From Beijerinckiaceae bacterium (GTDB lineage Bacteria > Pseudomonadota > Alphaproteobacteria > Rhizobiales > Beijerinckiaceae), in assembly GCA_027532775.1 (NCBI GenBank), contig JAPZTO010000001.1:496001-560000 (forward strand): a DNA stretch of 64,000 nt, in the 5' to 3' direction. The translations under genes and the position numbers were made by a program. The first letter of the stretch is position 1; every line of letters begins with the position of its first letter. The notes under the pieces were generated by a model. The model worked only from the letters and a program-made list of their open reading frames with translations. It searched no databases and was not told the DNA's origin. Shown one piece after another: positions 44,601-54,500 of this stretch.

Positions 44601-47600
44601 GCGGATGTGATGCCCGGTGCCTCGTTCTGGTTGGTCACGGTCACCGCAATGTTCTGCGTCACCGTGCCGCCGAGGCCATCGGAGACCTGGACCTGCACGT
44701 CATAGACATTGTTGCCGCCGACATCGGTCGGCGCTTCGAAGTCCGGCGCCGAGACAAACGTCAGCACGCCGGTCGTCGTGTTGATGGCGAATTTCGCGGC
44801 ATCCGCCCCGCCGACGATCGAATAGGTCAGGCTCGCGCCGGCGTCAGGGTCGGCCGCCGTTACAGTCATCACCGCTGTGCCGTTCTCCGCGACGGAGACG
44901 GTCGCCGCCGATGTGATGCCCGGCGCCTCGTTTTGGTTTGTGACCGTGACTGCGATGTTCTGCGTCGCCGTGCCGCCGAGGCCATCCGAGACCTGGACCT
45001 GCACATCGTAGACATTGTTGCCGCCGGCATCGGTCTGCGCTTCAAAGTCCGGAGCCGCAACGAAGGTCAGCACACCGGTCGTCGCGTTGATGGCGAATTT
45101 TGCCGCATCCGCGCCGCCGACGATCGAATAGGTCAGGATCGCCCCGGCATCAGGGTCGGTCGCAAGGACCGTCAGAACTGCGGACGAGTTTTCCGTGATG
45201 CTGGCGATATTCGACGACGTGATCGTCGGCGCATCGTTCTGGTTGGTAACCGTGACCGCAATGTTCTGCGTGGCTGTGCCACCAAGGCCATCCGAGACCT
45301 GGACCTGCACATCATAGACATTGTTGCCACCGGCATCGGTCGGCGATTCAAGGTCGGGGGCAGTGACGAAGGTCAGCACACCGGTGGTCGGGTTGATGAC
45401 GAATTTCGCCGCGTCGGCGCCACCTGTGATGGAGTAGGTCAGGCTGGCGCCAGCATCCGGGTCGGTCGCTGTCACGGTCATCACGGCGGTACCGTTCTCC
45501 GCGACAGAGACAGCCGCGGCCGATGTAATGCCCGGCGCCTCGTTCTGGTTGGTGATCGTGATCGCGATGTTCTGGGTGAACGTCCCGCCAAGGCCATCCG
45601 AGACCTGGACCTGCACATCGTAGACATTGTTGCCGCCGGCATCGATCGGCGCTTCAAAGTCCGGAGCAGCAACGAAGGTCAGCACGCCGGTTGTCGGGTT
45701 AATGGCGAATTTCGCAGCGTCGGCACCGCCGACGATCGAATAGCTCAGGCTCGCGCCGGCATCGGGGTCGGCAGCAAGAACAGTCAGGATCGCCGTGGAA
45801 TTTTCCGTGATGGTGGCGACATTCGACGAGGTGATTGCGGGCGCCTCGTTCTGGTTGGTAACCGTGACAGCAATGTCCTGAGTGGTCGTTCCGCCGAGGC
45901 CGTCCGAAACCTGCACGCGGACATCATAGACGTTATCGCCGCCCACATCGGTCGGCGCTTCGAAATCCGGTGACGATACAAATGTCAGGACGCCTGTGGA
46001 GGGGTTGATCGCGAACTTGACCGCATCCGACCCGCCGACGATGGAGTAGATCAGAGCGGCCCCGGCATCTGGGTCGCTTGCCGTTACGGTCATTACCGCC
46101 GTACCGCCCTCCGCTACAGAGACAGTCGCGGCCGATGTAATGCCCGGCGCCTCGTTCTGGTTGGTGATCGTGACGGCGATGTTCTGCGTGGCCGTGCCGC
46201 CGAGGCCGTCCGACACCTGGACCTGCACATCATAGACATTGTTGCCGCCAGCATCGCCGGGCACGTCGAAATCAGGAGGCGTGACAAAAGTGAGCACGCC
46301 GGTTGCGGAGTCGATGGCGAACTTCCCCGCATCCGCGCCGCCGACGATCGAATAGGTCAGGACAGCCCCGGCGTCAGGGTCAGTGGCGGTGACCGCAAGG
46401 ACCGAACTGCCATTCTCCGTGATCGAGACTGTCGATACCGATGTAATCGTCGGAGCCTCGTTGGAATCGGTAACGGTCACGTTGATGGTCTGGGTGTCCG
46501 AGCCGCCAAGCCCGTCCTGCACGCGGACTACAACGGTATAGACGTTGTCCGCGCCTGTATCGGTCGGAGCCTCGAAGTTCGGCGGCGCGATAAAAGTGAG
46601 TTGCCCTGTCGTGGCGTCGATCGAAAATTTCGATGCATCGGCGCCGCCGAAGAGGCTGTAGATCTTGACCGCCCCGGCATCAGGATCATTCGCTGTCACG
46701 GTGGTGACGAGGCTGGTTCCCTCGGCAAGCGCGATGTTTGCCGTCCCGCCGCCACCATTCGAGTTGATGGTCGGGTTCTCGTTCACATTGGTGACAACTA
46801 CAGCGATCGCCTGGGTATCAACCGCGCCCTGCCCGTCCGAGACCTGAACAATGACATCATAGACATTGTCGGATCCGAAATCGGAGGGGGCTTCGAAGTT
46901 CCGGCCCGAGGAGAAACGCAGCGCCCCTGTCGTCGCGTTGATCGTGAAACGCGCCGCATCCGTTCCGCCGACAATGGAATAGGTGAAGACCGCGCCGGCA
47001 TCCGGATCTGTCGCGGTGACGGTCGTGAAGACCGAGGTCGAATTCTCAGGCACCGTAATGACGGCGGTATCGCCACCCCCATTCGAGGTGATGACCGGCG
47101 CGGTGTTGTTGTCGATGACGTTGATCGTCAGAAGTTGCGTGTCGGCCAGCAGGCCGTCACTTGCCTGCACAATCACTTCGTAGGTTCCGTCCAGATTGGC
47201 ATCTGTCGGCGCGGCGAAATCCGGAGCAACGATGAAGGACAGCGCACCAGTCGCCGCATCGATGGTGAACAGCGCAGCATCCGCTCCGCCGCTGATGCTG
47301 TAGGTCACGACATTTCCGACATCCGGATCCGTAGCTGTGACGGTCGTGGCGAAGGTCGCCCCTTCGACATGGTTGAAGGTGGCGGCGATACCCCCACCAT
47401 TCGACGTGATTTCCGGCGCCTGATTGATGTCGACAACCGTGATCGTGAAAATCTGGTCGGTCGAGAGGCCAAAGGAGTCCGTAACGCGAACAACAACCGA
47501 ATAGGACGGTGTCACATTGAAGTTGATGGTCGAGTTGTCGGCAATGCTGAGTGCACCTGTGGAGGCGTCGATCGCGAAAATGCCGTTCGGATTGCCACCG

Positions 47601-49318
47601 GGCGCGAAGCTGTAGGTGATTGTATCGCCAGCATCCTGATCTGCAGCCTGGATCGTACCGATCACTGCACCGATCGCGGCGTTCTCCGGCAACGTGAAAC
47701 CTGTGATTCCGATAAAATACGGAGCTTCGTTGACGCCGGTGACGGTGATCGCCAAATTCTGGATGTCGATACCGCCGGCCTGATCCGTCGCCTGGACGAT
47801 GATGTTATAGACATTATCGGACCCAGCATCAGCAGGAAGCTCGAAATCCGGGTTGTTGACAAAAGTCAGCGTGCCCGTGACGGCATTGATCGTGAAGCGC
47901 GCAGCATCGGGACCGCCGATGATGGAATAGGTGATCGTATCGGCGACGTCCTGATCGATGGCCGTGACACTGAGAACCGAGTTCGCGTTTTCCGGCACGA
48001 CCAGCGCACCATTGTCTCCTCCGCCATGGGAGACGATGACAGGCGCGTCATTGCCGTTCTGGACAGTGAGGAGAAACGGCTGGTCGAAAAAGAGGCCACC
48101 CTGATCGGTGACACGGACAACCACCAATTGCTGGGGGCTGGCTTCGAAATCGACGAGATCGCCCCGGATGACGGTGAGCTGGCCTGTAATGGCGTCAATC
48201 GCAAAACGTCCGCCGGCATCGCCGCCTGGCGCAAAGCTGTAGGTCAGCGTGGTCCCGCCGTCGAGATCAGTGCCGGTAACCGTACCGACCAGAGTGTTGA
48301 GCGCCGTATTTTCCGAGAGTGTCGACGCGGTGATGACCGCCGAGATCGGTGCCTCGTTGGCATCGCCGACAGCAACATAGATCTGCTGACGGTCCTGACC
48401 CTGACCATCGGAAGCGACAACCTGAACCTCGTAGATGTTGTTGCCTGCCGCCGAATTCGCCGATTCGAAATCAGGCGGATTGAGGAAATAAAGCTTACCG
48501 GTGACGCCGTCGATGACGAAGCGGCTGGCATCGGCGCCGCCGGCAACCGCGAAAAAGACATTCTCGCCATTGGGGTCGGAGGCGGCGATCTGCCGGATGA
48601 AGGTCGCGTTCTCGAGCGAGCCGACCGTCAGCGAATCGACCCCGTTATCCGAGGTGATCTGCGGGGTCGGGTTCTCGGGTTCCGGTGCCTTGCCGGCGCG
48701 GTCGGAACGCTCGACGAGCGCGCCTTCGCTGCGCAGTTCCTCGGTGGGCGCGGTAACGACACGCTTGCCGAATTCGGAAGCGGGCCTCGCCACCGATGGA
48801 TCGCCGGACGGATCGGAAAGGACAGCGCGCTGCAATGGCAGAGGCGTACTGGCGAATTGCTGCGCCGACGGGAGTTGCACCGCCTGGGGTGTTCCGCTCT
48901 GGTTGCCATCGCCGCCTGCCGGAGCGCGACGGGGATCTGCCACCGCCATCTGGGGGATCTGCTCGAAGAAGCGGATATCGCCGGCATTGGCCAGCAGTGA
49001 TTGCGGATCGACCGCAGCGTTGTTGAACTGGATCAGCGGCGGGCGGTCCGAGACCATCTGCAACGCAAAGGACGGCATGATGATCCTGCCGCCATCCGGG
49101 AAGGTCAGGACAGCGTCGACATCGAGGATCGAAACCGAGACATCGGCCAGCGAAAACGCGAACCGGAGCGTCCGCGCATCAATCACATCGACGATGCGCA
49201 CTTCGCCGGCTGCGGGGCGATCGATCTGCTGGTCCGGGCCGGGCATGGATGCCGGGGGCGGGGCGGGCAATGCTGCTGCCTGTGCAAGCATTCCCTGCCC
49301 GCTGTTACGTTCGTTCAC
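41699..49318 (-). CDS. Giant cadherin-repeat adhesin exported by type I secretion
   Basis: 2,539 residues from GTG 49318. No Sec signal. Residues about 1-125 form a beta-rich N-terminal domain (D-V-I-D-A-R-T-L-R-F-A-F, L-T-F-P-D-G-G-R-I-I-M-P) that may be a retention or assembly domain; 126-215 is a Pro/Ala/Ser-rich linker. Then come 20 cadherin-like repeats (about 216-2,291), each with D-P-D-A-G, D-F-E-A-P-T-D, D-G-L-G-G and N-x-N-E-A-P calcium motifs. The C-terminal 250 residues hold two RTX blocks (G-N-D-T-L-S-G, G-G-N-G-N-D-T-I-R-G) and an uncleaved-type secretion signal. The neighbouring ABC/HlyD/TolC genes are the likely exporter. Role: cell-surface attachment or biofilm (inference). 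Confidence 0.93.
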   Translation of the reverse strand: MNERNSGQGMLAQAAALPAPPPASMPGPDQQIDRPAAGEVRIVDVIDARTLRFAFSLADVSVSILDVDAVLTFPDGGRIIMPSFALQMVSDRPPLIQFNNAAVDPQSLLANAGDIRFFEQIPQMAVADPRRAPAGGDGNQSGTPQAVQLPSAQQFASTPLPLQRAVLSDPSGDPSVARPASEFGKRVVTAPTEELRSEGALVERSDRAGKAPEPENPTPQITSDNGVDSLTVGSLENATFIRQIAASDPNGENVFFAVAGGADASRFVIDGVTGKLYFLNPPDFESANSAAGNNIYEVQVVASDGQGQDRQQIYVAVGDANEAPISAVITASTLSENTALNTLVGTVTGTDLDGGTTLTYSFAPGGDAGGRFAIDAITGQLTVIRGDLVDFEASPQQLVVVRVTDQGGLFFDQPFLLTVQNGNDAPVIVSHGGGDNGALVVPENANSVLSVTAIDQDVADTITYSIIGGPDAARFTINAVTGTLTFVNNPDFELPADAGSDNVYNIIVQATDQAGGIDIQNLAITVTGVNEAPYFIGITGFTLPENAAIGAVIGTIQAADQDAGDTITYSFAPGGNPNGIFAIDASTGALSIADNSTINFNVTPSYSVVVRVTDSFGLSTDQIFTITVVDINQAPEITSNGGGIAATFNHVEGATFATTVTATDPDVGNVVTYSISGGADAALFTIDAATGALSFIVAPDFAAPTDANLDGTYEVIVQASDGLLADTQLLTINVIDNNTAPVITSNGGGDTAVITVPENSTSVFTTVTATDPDAGAVFTYSIVGGTDAARFTINATTGALRFSSGRNFEAPSDFGSDNVYDVIVQVSDGQGAVDTQAIAVVVTNVNENPTINSNGGGGTANIALAEGTSLVTTVTANDPDAGAVKIYSLFGGADASKFSIDATTGQLTFIAPPNFEAPTDTGADNVYTVVVRVQDGLGGSDTQTINVTVTDSNEAPTITSVSTVSITENGSSVLAVTATDPDAGAVLTYSIVGGADAGKFAIDSATGVLTFVTPPDFDVPGDAGGNNVYDVQVQVSDGLGGTATQNIAVTITNQNEAPGITSAATVSVAEGGTAVMTVTASDPDAGAALIYSIVGGSDAVKFAINPSTGVLTFVSSPDFEAPTDVGGDNVYDVRVQVSDGLGGTTTQDIAVTVTNQNEAPAITSSNVATITENSTAILTVLAADPDAGASLSYSIVGGADAAKFAINPTTGVLTFVAAPDFEAPIDAGGNNVYDVQVQVSDGLGGTFTQNIAITITNQNEAPGITSAAAVSVAENGTAVMTVTATDPDAGASLTYSITGGADAAKFVINPTTGVLTFVTAPDLESPTDAGGNNVYDVQVQVSDGLGGTATQNIAVTVTNQNDAPTITSSNIASITENSSAVLTVLATDPDAGAILTYSIVGGADAAKFAINATTGVLTFVAAPDFEAQTDAGGNNVYDVQVQVSDGLGGTATQNIAVTVTNQNEAPGITSAATVSVAENGTAVMTVTAADPDAGASLTYSIVGGADAAKFAINTTTGVLTFVSAPDFEAPTDVGGNNVYDVQVQVSDGLGGTVTQNIAVTVTNQNEAPGITSAATVSAVENGNAVLTVTGTDPDAGASLTYSITGGADAAKFAINPTTGVLTFVSAPDFEAPTDAGANNVYDVQVQVSDGLGGTATQNIAVTVTNQNEAPGITSAATVSVVENGTAVMTVTATDPDAGSSLSYSIVGGADAAKFAINPTTGVLTFVSAPDFESPTDAGGNNVYDVQVEVADGLGGTATQNIAVTVTNQNEAPGITSNGGGTNATINVLEGTTAITTVTSTDPDAGASLTYSIVSGIGDHAKFAINATTGALTFIAAPDFEAPTDAGGDNVYNVRVQVSDGLGGIDTQNIAVTVTNVNEAPGITSAATVSVAENGTAVMTVTAADPDAGASLTYSIVGGADSAKFAINPTTGVLTFIAAPDFEAPTDAGGNNVYDVQVAVADGLGGTTTQNIAVTVTNQNEAPTITSNGGGATASVTFAENGVITLPVTTVTATDPDAGASLTYSIVGGSDASDFDIDAVTGVLTFKVSPDFENPADSNLNNVYNVQVQVADGLGGTKLQSIAITVTDQNEAPAITSASTVSVAENGTAVLTVAATDPDAGASLTYSIIGGADSAKFAINATTGVLTFVSAPNFESPTDAGGNNVYDVRVQVSDGLGGTTAQDIAVTVTNQNEVPTITSAATVSVVENGTSALTVTATDPDASPTFGFSIAGGADASLFTINSTTGEVTFNSAPDFENPADAGGNNVYNIDILVSDGQGASVTQSVAITVTNQTNTINGTAGNDTLSGTAEDDQINGFDGDDSLNGSARADVMNGGADSDTVVYDLSGSGVTVNLATNSGTGGDAEGDTYVDIENVFGSTNDDSLTGNSGVNTIRGGNGNDTIRGNGGIDQLFGNAGNDTFILDLDVQSTSLTIDGGAHQDAVNLVGSGTLTLGQLSFMTNVETIDFEAAGVAADFTNFTATHATDVLGTSGPGNTLTFKMDGNDTFTVAAGEHFTQTGSEYTFFTDATLTTELAKVSIV
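42446..48673 (-). repeat. Twenty tandem ~306-bp cadherin-repeat units inside the adhesin gene
   Basis: Each unit encodes 101-107 residues. The first seven (N-terminal, about 46451-48673) have diverged. The last thirteen (about 42446-46450) are highly alike in DNA as well as protein, with long shared stretches around the V-Y-D-V-Q-V-Q-V-S-D-G-L-G-G coding segment. That pattern suggests recent amplification or gene conversion and a risk of length variation or misassembly. Confidence 0.9.
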
Positions 49319-49410
49319 CCTGCACCACTCAGATCGGTTTCCGTCTTGCCGTCCGCTGATCGGAACAGATTGACGGGTTGACGCCTGCGAGGAGGCTAAA
49401 CAGATATTCT

Positions 49411-49439
49411 CTAAATCTAATTTAAGTGACTTGCTTCAA
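49411..49439 (-). promoter_or_regulatory. Candidate promoter of the adhesin gene
   Basis: On the minus strand, TTGAAG (49434-49439) and ATTTAG (49411-49416) are separated by 17 bp, within an AT-rich island between the TolC and adhesin genes. The match to -35/-10 is partial. The leader would be about 85 nt. Confidence 0.35.
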
Positions 49440-49491
49440 ATTCTCCGGATCGCTCGCTCCGTCACCGGCCTTCTTCAATATTGTTGATAAA

Positions 49492-51390
49492 TCACTGCTT
49501 TGTTGCAGCAGCGACCGATGCAGGCGCCTTGTCCTTGCCAGCCAGAACCGAAGCCAATGCTCCGGTATATCGAAGGATATCGATAACAGCTTTCTGCCGC
49601 TCGAAGCGGCTCTCGATCTGCGCCCGGCGTGCGGTGTAGACCGCCATCTGCCCGTCGAGAAGTTCGAAGACAGTCCGTTTCCCCGCCTTGAACTGCTCGA
49701 GATAGAGCTCCTCGGCGCGTCGGGCCGCACTGGCCCCCTCGTCCAGCAGACGGGCCTTCGCGCCGGCACTGTCGATCGCGCGATAGGCCTGGCGGAGATC
49801 AGCCTCCAGTTGCTGGCGCTCGTTGATCATCGTCAGTTCGCTGGTTTCGATCCGGTTCCGGATCTGGCGTTCCTGGGCTTCGGCCAGTCCGCCATCCAGC
49901 AACCTGAAGCGCATGGCCAGCATGGCGCGTCCTTCGATCTGTGTCCGCCCGCCCTTGCCGGACCGGAAGTTCTTTGACTCGGTATCGAGCTCGAACATGA
50001 ATTTCGGCTTGTTCGAGGCGCGCTGGGCATCAAGCTCGCTCTCGATGGACTGGGTGGTCGCGCGCAGGGAAGCCAGCCGCGGATTCTTGGCGAGAACGAC
50101 GGAAATAGCGGCTTCCGGACGGGCCGGAATGCTTGCCCTGAAATCGGGAACAGCAATCAGGCGGCCGGCCCGTTGCCGGGTCAGGCGTTCGAACTGGTCC
50201 TCGGCGCCGCCGAGTTGCAGGGACACATCGGAACGGACAGCCGTGATGTCATTCAGCCGCGACCGGATGCGGCTCGAATCCGCGCTTGTGCCATGTCCTT
50301 CGGCTTCCTGCGCTGCCACGATCTTCAGCAGGCGCATATGCGCCGCGATCGTCTCGTCGATCAGGGAGACCAGCGCACGATGTTCAAGGATCTTGAGGTA
50401 GACCTGCGCCGTCCGCCAGGCGATCTCGTCGATCTTCTCGTACAGGCGTTCCTGTTCGGCATTGGACAGCAGGCGGGCGCGGGCAATGTCGGCCCGGGCG
50501 GCCCCGAAATCCCAGACAAGCTGGCGGAGGATGATGCCGCCATCGAACCGGTTGTCGCCTGCGTTGCTGGCGACATTATAGGGCACGGCCTTGCCTTCGT
50601 AGGAGCCGGAAAAATTCCCGCCGGCAGCGAGGCGTGCATCGGCCGACGGATAGAGGGCGGAGCGCGCGATATCGATCCCCGCCTTTGATTCCAGCAGCCT
50701 CGTCTGGTTGATCCGGATTTCCGGATAAGTCAGGACAGCCCGCGCGACCGCATCCTCGAGCCTGATCACGCCGAGGCGTGCAGGTGGCCGTGAAGACGGC
50801 TCAGGTGGCAGGGATGAGCCCGAGGCAGGGCGTGGCGGGGCGATCGACCCTGTCACGAGGGCTGCCTCGACCGGCACCGGTTCCGCCAGCGCTCCGGACG
50901 GCTCTGCGGGAATTTCAGGCGTGATCGGCCGTTGGGACGGCACCGGCGCCGATACGGCACTCGACCGCAGCGGGCTGGCCAGAACCTCGGCCGGGATCAC
51001 CGATGCCGGCCGACGCATCGCGGTTGTCGGGGCCATGATCACGCCTTCGGCAAAGGGCCGCTGCGGCGGCAAGGGCATTGCCAGCGCCGTCATGTGTGAC
51101 AGGGCCGGTACCGGGTGGATCGCCGCCACAGCGGGCATGAGCGGCGCGCTCCGGGCCGCAAGCTCGACCGGAACTGAGGTTTCGCAGCCTTTCTTCGGGT
51201 CCGGATGATCCCCGGGCAAGGGCCCGCATGCAGCCGGCGGATCGGGCTTCCACATGGCGCGCAACTGTGCCGTCGCCAGAAATCCGGAATCGATTCCCTG
51301 ATGGGAGCACCCGGAGAGAAGGATTGCGAGAACGATCGCCCCTGCTGTCTTCGGCCGTGCCCAACGCTGAACTACTGGCAACCCTGCCAT
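49492..51390 (-). CDS. TolC-family outer-membrane protein of the type I secretion system
   Basis: 632 residues. A lipoprotein-like signal with L-L-S-G-C near residue 28 opens the protein. Residues about 40-220 are a Pro/Ala-rich extension not found in TolC. The OEP domain (about 225-620) then shows V-W-D-F-G-A-A-R-A-D-I-A-R-A and R-L-N-D-I-T-A-V-R-S-D repeats. Typical TolC proteins are about 450-490 residues. It lies 173 bp upstream of the adhesin gene on the same strand and completes the exporter with the ABC and HlyD genes. Confidence 0.92.
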   Translation of the reverse strand: MAGLPVVQRWARPKTAGAIVLAILLSGCSHQGIDSGFLATAQLRAMWKPDPPAACGPLPGDHPDPKKGCETSVPVELAARSAPLMPAVAAIHPVPALSHMTALAMPLPPQRPFAEGVIMAPTTAMRRPASVIPAEVLASPLRSSAVSAPVPSQRPITPEIPAEPSGALAEPVPVEAALVTGSIAPPRPASGSSLPPEPSSRPPARLGVIRLEDAVARAVLTYPEIRINQTRLLESKAGIDIARSALYPSADARLAAGGNFSGSYEGKAVPYNVASNAGDNRFDGGIILRQLVWDFGAARADIARARLLSNAEQERLYEKIDEIAWRTAQVYLKILEHRALVSLIDETIAAHMRLLKIVAAQEAEGHGTSADSSRIRSRLNDITAVRSDVSLQLGGAEDQFERLTRQRAGRLIAVPDFRASIPARPEAAISVVLAKNPRLASLRATTQSIESELDAQRASNKPKFMFELDTESKNFRSGKGGRTQIEGRAMLAMRFRLLDGGLAEAQERQIRNRIETSELTMINERQQLEADLRQAYRAIDSAGAKARLLDEGASAARRAEELYLEQFKAGKRTVFELLDGQMAVYTARRAQIESRFERQKAVIDILRYTGALASVLAGKDKAPASVAAATKQ

Positions 51391-51424
51391 CGGGAACTCG
51401 TTTCTAGAACGTTAATATCAAAAG

Positions 51425-51430
51425 ATTATA
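51425..51430 (-). promoter_or_regulatory. Candidate -10 element upstream of the TolC gene
   Basis: A perfect TATAAT on the minus strand in an AT-rich patch (51404-51455), 35 bp before the TolC ATG. No good -35 is seen at 16-18 bp, so the promoter may be activator-dependent or the match fortuitous. Confidence 0.3.
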
Positions 51431-51593
51431 TTCAATCATCCTTTCTGTTCGGTTAAGTCCTGCCAGTACGGAGATCAGGCCGCCGCTTCGATCAGGGCGG
51501 CGCTGGCGGAGCCAGTTGCCCGACACGCGCGATGACATGCGGCCGGCAAGGCACGGCCGCCCCGGACGAGCCAAGCGCATGGGCGCGCTTTTG

Positions 51594-54500
51594 CTATTTG
51601 CGCTTCGCCTTGGCGGGCTTGGCCGACATTGGCACCACATTCGCGATGTTCAGATGCGCAATCGCACCGAGAATGGAAGCCGGCTTACCCAGCAGGTAGC
51701 CCTGGCCTTCGGTGCAGCCCAGCTTCCGCACGAGATCGAGCTGCTCTTCGGTCTCGATGCCTTCGGCGGTTGTCGACATGCCCAGCCTTGTCGCCAGTTC
51801 GATGATGGAACTGACGATGGTCAAGCAATCGCTGCGGAAATTGGCCTCGGCAATGAAGACCTTGTCGATCTTGATCTTCTGGAAGGGGAACCGGCGGAGA
51901 TAGTTCAGCGAGGAATAGCCGGTGCCGAAATCATCCAGCACGATCCGGACGCCGGCATCGCGAAGCTGATGGAGGTTCTGGACGATCCGCTCGTTTTCCT
52001 CGAGCAGCGCCGTTTCGGTGATCTCCAGTTCAAGCCGGTCGGCCGGCATACCGCTGGCCTCCAGCGCCGACATCACGTTGTGAACAATGCCATCGCTCTT
52101 CAGCTGGACCGGAGAGAGATTGACCGCGACCTTGCCCGAGCCCGGAATCCGGGCAATGTCGGAGCAGGCACGATGCAGCGCCCAGGCACCCATGTCATGG
52201 ATCGCACCGGAGGCCTCTGCCAGCGGAATGAATTCCATCGGGCCAAGACGCCCGCGCGTCGGGTGGTTCCAGCGGATCAGCGCCTCGAAGCCGATCGTCC
52301 GGTTTCCGGCAAGCTGGACGAGCGGCTGGTAGGCCAGTTCGAACTGCTCGCGACGGACCGCATCCCGCAGCTCGCTTTCGATCTCGACCCGGCGATGCAG
52401 CCGCGTGGCCATGTCAGGCGTGAAGATCCGGTACGTGCCCCGGTTCTCGTCTTTCGCCTGGTAAAGGGCGAGATCGGCATTCTTGAGCAGGGTGTCAGGG
52501 TCGGCAACATCGTCATTCGCGATGGCCGCGCCGATGCTGACGCCGATCGTCACCGGCTGACCGGAGAGATCATAGGGTGCGGACAATTCCGCAATGATAC
52601 GGTCGCTGAGTGTGCGCACCCGCTCCTCGATCCGCGGGGCGCAGACGAGAATGGCGAATTCATCTCCGCTAAGCCGCGCCACGACATCCGAATCACGCAG
52701 GCAGGTGCGGAGTCGCATGGCCACCGCTTCCAGCAGGGCATCCCCGACCGGGTGGCCGAGCGTGTCGTTGACGTCCTTGAACTTGTCGAGGTCGAGGTAG
52801 AGCACGCCGATCCCGGATTCCGCGGGTCGACGGACCAGCGCCTCATCCAGCTTGGAGCGGAACAGGACCCGGTTGGGAAGGCGCGTCAGGGCGTCGAAAT
52901 GCGCCATGTTCCAGATCCGGCGTTCGGTCTGCTGGCGTTCGGTCACGTCCTCGTAGATCGCGACGAAGCCGCCGCCCTCCATTGGCTGCTGCGTTACGGA
53001 AAGGGCGCGCCCGTCGGTGGCCTCGGTGACAAGGCTGCCCTGGATTCCGGCTTCGGCGCGCTCGGTCTGCCAGCCCTTGATCCGCGCCACCATCTCGCGC
53101 GGGTAGCTCACCCCGACACTCTCGATGCGGGCGAACAGGCTCTCGACCGGCAAGCCGACACCCGCGCCCTGATCGTCGATGCCAAACAGTTCCATGAAGC
53201 GGCGGTTGCAGACGATCAGCCGTCCCTGCGCATCCGCCATGATCAGGCCATGTGACATGTTGTTGAGGGCTGCGTCGAAAAGGACGTTCTGCTTGCGCAG
53301 ATCCAGATCCCGCTGGAGAAGGACGGCATTCTGGCGCTGGACTTCACCGACAGCCTCGCGGGCCCGGCTGTTGGCAACCGCGAGTTCGTCGAGGGTCTGC
53401 CGCATCGTCGAGATGTCCGTCCGGATACCGACAATCCCGCCGGATCGCGTGCGCCGCTCCTGGATCAGGATCCAGCGGCCATCCGGCAGCAGGCGCTCGA
53501 TCGACCCCTCGCAGGTCCTGTGCCAGCGCGTGATGTCCTCGATGAACTTGTCGATATCGTCCCCGGCCTGGGGATACTGGCCGTTTTCCGCGCCCTTGCG
53601 CATGATTTCGCCGAAATGCGCGCCCGGGTAGATGAACTCGGCGCTTTTCGCGTACATCTGCTTGTAACGCGTGTTGCAGGTGACGAGGCGGTCTTCCTCG
53701 TCCCACATCACGAAGCCATCGGACATGGCCTCGATCGCGTCTTCCAGCCTCGTCTGGGCTTGATGCCGTTCGGCCTGCAGCTTCTCCTCGCGCCGCGCCA
53801 TGATGACCAGCCCGATCGCGAAGGCGATCACGACCAGCGCGAAGACCGCAGCAACCGCCTGGACGCGCTGGAGATCATTGCCCCACTCCGCGAGAGCCAG
53901 TTCCCGGTCCAGAAGCAGGACGACCCGGATATCCGGATAGGCCGACGGGCGAACCACGCCGAGCAGGCTCTTGCCGCCTTCGCGAGGCTCGAAGGTGAAG
54001 ACGCTGCCATCCATCGCCGGATAGGCGCTGCCCGCCTGCCCGATCTGGCCGATATGCAGTTCGGCATGCGGGAAACTGGCCAGCAACTGGCCGCTTTCCC
54101 GTTCGAGGCGGATCTCCAGACCGGGAAAATCATCGATGTAGGAGAGAGCCGAGCCGAAGATCGAAACCGGCAACTCGGCGGCGGCCAGCATATTGCCCTT
54201 GCCGGGGACAGGAATGGTCCGGACGAGGTACCAGGTCCAATCGCCGGTGAGCGTGTTCCGTACCGGGCCAATGACACGCTGGCGGCCGGCAACGCCTTCC
54301 GGCATCACGGGGTTGAACGGCACCGTCCAATGCGCCGGCCTGACCTTGCCGGCAGCCCAGATCTGGCCTTCCGGTTCGATGATCATCAGGTCACGGAAGG
54401 CGAAGGTCTGGTAGTTCAGGCCCTGCAGGACCCGGTTTGCCGCGGCCTGCGTGAGAACCGCCTCTCCCCGGCGGGAGGCTTCCGCCAGCAGCATCGGAAC

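Noticed and set aside
43082-45973. A 963-codon open frame on the plus strand opposite the adhesin gene
   Set aside because: It mirrors the repeat period of the cadherin gene, is full of Arg/Asp/Gly from reverse-complemented codons, has no ribosome site and resembles no family. It is an antisense shadow, as is 46601-49000.
42446-48673. Regular repeats as a possible CRISPR or satellite array
   Set aside because: The ~306-bp units are continuous coding sequence for cadherin domains, without spacers or short palindromic repeats.
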